Below, piece after piece: positions 25,199-28,411 of a stretch of 28,411 bases of DNA (position 1 is its first letter; the number at the start of each line of letters is the position of its first letter). The notes below the pieces were generated by a model. The model saw only the letters and a list, made by a program, of their open reading frames with translations, had not been told where the DNA came from and made no database searches. Made by a program: the position numbers and the translations under genes. Source of the DNA: SKNW01 sp050485865 (GTDB taxonomy: Bacteria > Gemmatimonadota > Gemmatimonadetes > Longimicrobiales > Gaopeijiaceae). The stretch covers positions 1 through 28,411 of the forward strand of contig JBJHCE010000017.1 of NCBI GenBank assembly GCA_050485865.1, written 5' to 3'.

Positions 25199-28100
25199 TG
25201 TTCCGCTTCCTGCCGCGGCTGGCGGTCCGCCGCCCCGTGCTTGCGACGATGCTCATCGTGATCTTCGTCGTACTCGGGGGCTTCAGCTTCTTCCAGCTCC
25301 GCACCGACCTCTTCCCCGACGTGGAGTTCCCGGTGGTGACCGTGACCACCGTCTACCCGGGAGCCGGGCCCGAAGAGGTGGCGATCCAGGTCACCGAGCC
25401 CATCGAGGACGCGGTCTCGAACATCCCGAACCTGAACCAGCTCACCTCGTTCAGCCGCGACAACCTGTCGATCGTCATCCTCGAGTTCGAGCTCTCGGTG
25501 GATGCGGACCTCGTGGCCATCGACGTGAAGGACCAGGTGGACGCGATCCGGGCCAGCCTCCCGTCGGACTCCGAGGCACCGGTGGTGCAGAAGTTCGACA
25601 TCGACGCCTTCCCGGTGCTCCAGGCCGCCCTTTCCGGGCCGCAGGGCGCCGACCGCCTCTTCGACCTGGCCGACGACCAGATCCGCGAGCGCCTCTCGCG
25701 GGTGTCGGGGGTGGCCGACGTGAGCATCGTCGGGGGACGAACCCGGGAGGTGGAGGTCACCGTCTTCCCGGACCGCCTCGAGGCGTACGGGCTCTCGGTG
25801 CGGGACGTGGTGGAGCTGATTCGCCAGGAGAACCTGGTCGTGCCGGGCGGCCGGGTGGACGACGGGGCCCGGGCGACCTCGGTGCGCATCACCGGCGAGT
25901 ACCGCGAGATCCGGGAACTCGAGGACCTCCGGCTCTTCCTGGCCGAGGGAGGCGTGATCCGGCTCGGTGACGTGGCCCGGGTGGAGGAAGGGTACGGCGA
26001 CCGCGCCCAGCTCGCTCGCTCGCAGGGCGCGTCGGCGGTCTCGATCTCGGTGCAGAAGCAGGGGGATGCGAACACCGTGACCACGGTGGAGGGGATCCGG
26101 CAGGAGCTGGACCGGATCCGGGCCGAGGTCCTCCCCCCCGGGGCCGAGCTCGTGATCGTGCAGGACGGAAGCGAGTTCATCGAGGACGCCATTGCCGACG
26201 TGCTCTCGGCCATCGCCATCGGGATCGTGCTCACGACGCTGATCCTCTTCTTCTTCCTCCATTCGTGGCGGGGGACCCTCGTGGCTGCGGTGGCCATGCC
26301 GGCCACGATCATTTCCACCTTCCTCCTCCTGGACCAGGCGGACTTCACGCTGAACGTGATGACCCTGCTGGCACTGGGGGTCACGGTGGGCATCCTCGTC
26401 ACGAACACGATCGTGGTGCTCGAGAACATCTACCGCTACCTGGACATGGGGTACGACCCCGACGAGGCGGCAGAGGAAGGGACGGCGGAGATCGGGGTGG
26501 CCGTGGCCGCCTCCGCACTCACGAACCTCGTGGTGTTCACCCCCATCGCGTTCATGCGGGGGATCATCGGGCAGTTCTTCTACGCCTTCGGACTCACGGT
26601 GGTGTTCGCCACGATCTTCTCGGTGATCATTTCCTTCATCCTGGCCCCTCTCCTCGCGGCGAAGCTCCTCCGGAAGAACGAGACGAGCCGGTCGGGGAGG
26701 GCCCTCCTCGCCCCGGTCTGGCGGGCGTGGGACCGGGGGTACAACGGGCTCACCGAGAGCTACCGTGACGGCCTTGGATGGGCGCTGGCCCGCCCGCGCA
26801 ACGGATGGCTCGTGATCGGCGCCGTGGGCGTGTTCTTCGTGGGCTCGATCTTCCTCTCCACCCGGTTCGTGGGAGGGGAGTTCATTCCGAACGCCGACCA
26901 GGGGATCATCCAGGTCGACGTCGAGCTCCCTGCCGACGCCTCCATCGACCGGACCGAGCGGGTGGTCCAGGGGCTCGAGCCGCTGATCCTGGAGCTCCCC
27001 GAGGTGGAACGGGTCCTTTCCACCGTGGCGGCGGGGTCGGGCTTCATGGCCGCCTCCGAGTCGGCGAACCGGGCCCAGCTCCTGGTTGCGCTCCGCGACG
27101 ACCGGGAGCGTTCCACCGAGGAGATGATCCGGGTGATCCGCCCCCTGGCTGCGGCGATCCCCGACGCGGAGATCCAGATCGCACTGGCCGGCGGATTCGG
27201 TCCCCCGCAGATGGCCGACATCCTCGTGACCGTGTCCGGCCCCGCCGACCGACTCGAGGAGGTGACGGCTCAGGTCACCGCCGCAGTGGCCGAGGTCCCG
27301 GGGCTCCTCGACGTCCGGAACACGGTGGAGCAGCCGCGGCAGGAGCTCGTTTTCCGGCCGGACCGGGCCGCCCTTGCCGACGCCGGGCTCACGGTGGGCC
27401 AGGTGGGGAGCGCCATCCGCGCCGCGCTGGAAGGCGAGGTGGCCGGGGTCTTCCGGAGCGCCGGTGAGGAGCTGGACATCCGGGTGCGCTACCCGGCCGA
27501 GTCCCGCCTCCGGGAGGAGCAGGTCCGGGACATCCGCATCCCCTCCCCCGCAGGGCGCCTCCCCATCACCGCGCTCGGAACCCTCGAGCCCGAGGAGACC
27601 GCCCCCGCAGTCCGCCGGGAGAACCGCCAGCGCAGCTACGACGTGGAGGCGGACATCGGTACGGGGAACCTCGTGGACCGGGTGGCTGCGGTGCGGGAAC
27701 GCCTGGACGCCGAGCCCCTCCCGCCGGGGTACAGCTGGCGGGTAGGTGGGGAGTTCGAGGACTTCGGCGACGCCTTCGCCGCGATCCTGGAGGCGCTGGC
27801 CCTGGCGATCATCCTGACCTACATCGTGCTTGCCATGATCCTCGAGTCGTTCGTGCGGCCGCTCACGATCATGGTCACCCTCCCCCTGGGCATGGCCGGC
27901 GGCTTCCTGGGACTCATGCTCGCCGGGGTCCCCCTCAACATCTTCGCCATGATGGCCGTGGTCATGCTGGTGGGGATCGTGGTGAACAACGCGATCCTGA
28001 TCCTGGACTATGCCGGCCAGCAGCAGGCGAAGGGGAAGAGCGCCGCCGAGGCGGTGGGAGAGGCGGGCCCGGTGCGGCTGCGCCCGATCCTCATGTCGAA

Positions 28101-28356
28101 CGTGGCGATCGCGGTGGCGCTGATCCCGCAGGCGGTGGGAACGGGTGCGGGGGCCGCCTTCCGGATCCCGATGGCGGTGGTGACCATTGGCGGGGCGCTG
28201 GTCGCCGCCGTCTTCACCCTCTTCCTGATCCCGGTGATCTACGTGAAGGCGGAGGCCATGGTGGACCGCTGGAAGGCACGCTACCGGGCCATGGCCGCCC
28301 GGCTTACCCACGACGACGAGGGAGAGGAGCCCTTCACTGCGGCCAAGGCGCGCTGA
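25198..28356 (+). CDS. RND-family efflux permease lacking canonical proton-relay residues
   Basis: The 1052-residue inner-membrane pump has the duplicated RND layout of twelve helices and two large periplasmic loops. Its N-terminus is FRFLPRLAVRRPVLATML, followed by DLFPDVEFPVVTVTTVYPGA. The start overlaps the adaptor stop by one base (TGATG). In AcrB, TM4 carries Asp407-Asp408 and TM10 carries Lys940, which relay protons. Here TM4 reads GILVTNTIVVLENIYR (T402, N403) and TM10 reads GIVVNNAILILDYA (N930, N931), so none of the three charges is present. TM10 with paired Asn is recalled from SwrC-like pumps, which usually keep one Asp in TM4. The coupling ion or relay may differ. Substrate unknown. 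Confidence 0.92.
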   Translation: MFRFLPRLAVRRPVLATMLIVIFVVLGGFSFFQLRTDLFPDVEFPVVTVTTVYPGAGPEEVAIQVTEPIEDAVSNIPNLNQLTSFSRDNLSIVILEFELSVDADLVAIDVKDQVDAIRASLPSDSEAPVVQKFDIDAFPVLQAALSGPQGADRLFDLADDQIRERLSRVSGVADVSIVGGRTREVEVTVFPDRLEAYGLSVRDVVELIRQENLVVPGGRVDDGARATSVRITGEYREIRELEDLRLFLAEGGVIRLGDVARVEEGYGDRAQLARSQGASAVSISVQKQGDANTVTTVEGIRQELDRIRAEVLPPGAELVIVQDGSEFIEDAIADVLSAIAIGIVLTTLILFFFLHSWRGTLVAAVAMPATIISTFLLLDQADFTLNVMTLLALGVTVGILVTNTIVVLENIYRYLDMGYDPDEAAEEGTAEIGVAVAASALTNLVVFTPIAFMRGIIGQFFYAFGLTVVFATIFSVIISFILAPLLAAKLLRKNETSRSGRALLAPVWRAWDRGYNGLTESYRDGLGWALARPRNGWLVIGAVGVFFVGSIFLSTRFVGGEFIPNADQGIIQVDVELPADASIDRTERVVQGLEPLILELPEVERVLSTVAAGSGFMAASESANRAQLLVALRDDRERSTEEMIRVIRPLAAAIPDAEIQIALAGGFGPPQMADILVTVSGPADRLEEVTAQVTAAVAEVPGLLDVRNTVEQPRQELVFRPDRAALADAGLTVGQVGSAIRAALEGEVAGVFRSAGEELDIRVRYPAESRLREEQVRDIRIPSPAGRLPITALGTLEPEETAPAVRRENRQRSYDVEADIGTGNLVDRVAAVRERLDAEPLPPGYSWRVGGEFEDFGDAFAAILEALALAIILTYIVLAMILESFVRPLTIMVTLPLGMAGGFLGLMLAGVPLNIFAMMAVVMLVGIVVNNAILILDYAGQQQAKGKSAAEAVGEAGPVRLRPILMSNVAIAVALIPQAVGTGAGAAFRIPMAVVTIGGALVAAVFTLFLIPVIYVKAEAMVDRWKARYRAMAARLTHDDEGEEPFTAAKAR

Positions 28357-28411
28357 CCCGGCGAGGGGGGGGCGCCCCGGTGCGGCCCCGGGTCCTCCCC
28401 CTACCCCCGCA

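Noticed and set aside
24007..28311. 1434-residue minus-strand open frame opposite the adaptor and RND genes
   Set aside because: His/Asp/Arg-rich translation without motifs; the opposite strand encodes clear efflux proteins.
28357..28411. GC-rich tail after the RND gene as a terminator
   Set aside because: It contains repeated gccccgg and short self-complementary runs, but no stem long enough to claim within the 55 bases available.

Overview
The window is GC-rich DNA from a diderm bacterium. Together, a SprA/Sov-type outer-membrane translocon, a CBM9/DUF5916 outer-membrane barrel protein, paired LptF/LptG-family permeases, a type IV pilus ATPase set and a TolC/MFP/RND pump point to the FCB group. 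Gemmatimonadota is the best guess, made from remembered gene content and not from a search. No rRNA, tRNA, CRISPR array or transposase was recognised.

Region 1 (1-4479) looks imported. It has lower GC than the rest: hand counts give 62% for bases 301-360 and 75% for 10441-10500. It holds the C-terminal half of a large SF2 helicase with a DUF1998 zinc region, coupled by a 4-base GTGA overlap to an Fe-S-type RecB/Cas4-like nuclease. All three forward frames are closed just before the helicase ORF, so the first RecA lobe is absent or separately encoded. This is a candidate defence or DNA-processing module, partly outside the window or partly decayed. The rest of the region is a spacer with short direct repeats.

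Region 2 (4480-15390, minus strand) reads in transcription order sprA, a ComEA-like double helix-hairpin-helix protein, pilB, pilT, pilC. It combines a type 9 secretion translocon gene with the cytoplasmic engines and platform of a type IV pilus and a DNA-uptake protein.

Region 3 (15670-19120) has two overlapping LptF/LptG-family permease genes on the plus strand. They converge on a DapF-family gene in which both catalytic cysteine positions are serine.

Region 4 (19309-21999) is a secreted CBM9-DUF5916 protein, followed by two strong hairpins.

Region 5 (22105-28356) is a compact efflux operon: an extended dyad (likely operator), a GbsR/MarR-type regulator, a TolC-like channel, a membrane-fusion protein and an RND pump. 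Each gene overlaps the next by 1-4 bases. The RND pump lacks the usual charged proton-relay residues in TM4 and TM10.

The points most worth following up are the helicase-nuclease pair, SprA beside pilus genes, the Ser/Ser DapF homologue, the RND pump without the usual relay residues, and the dyad operator.
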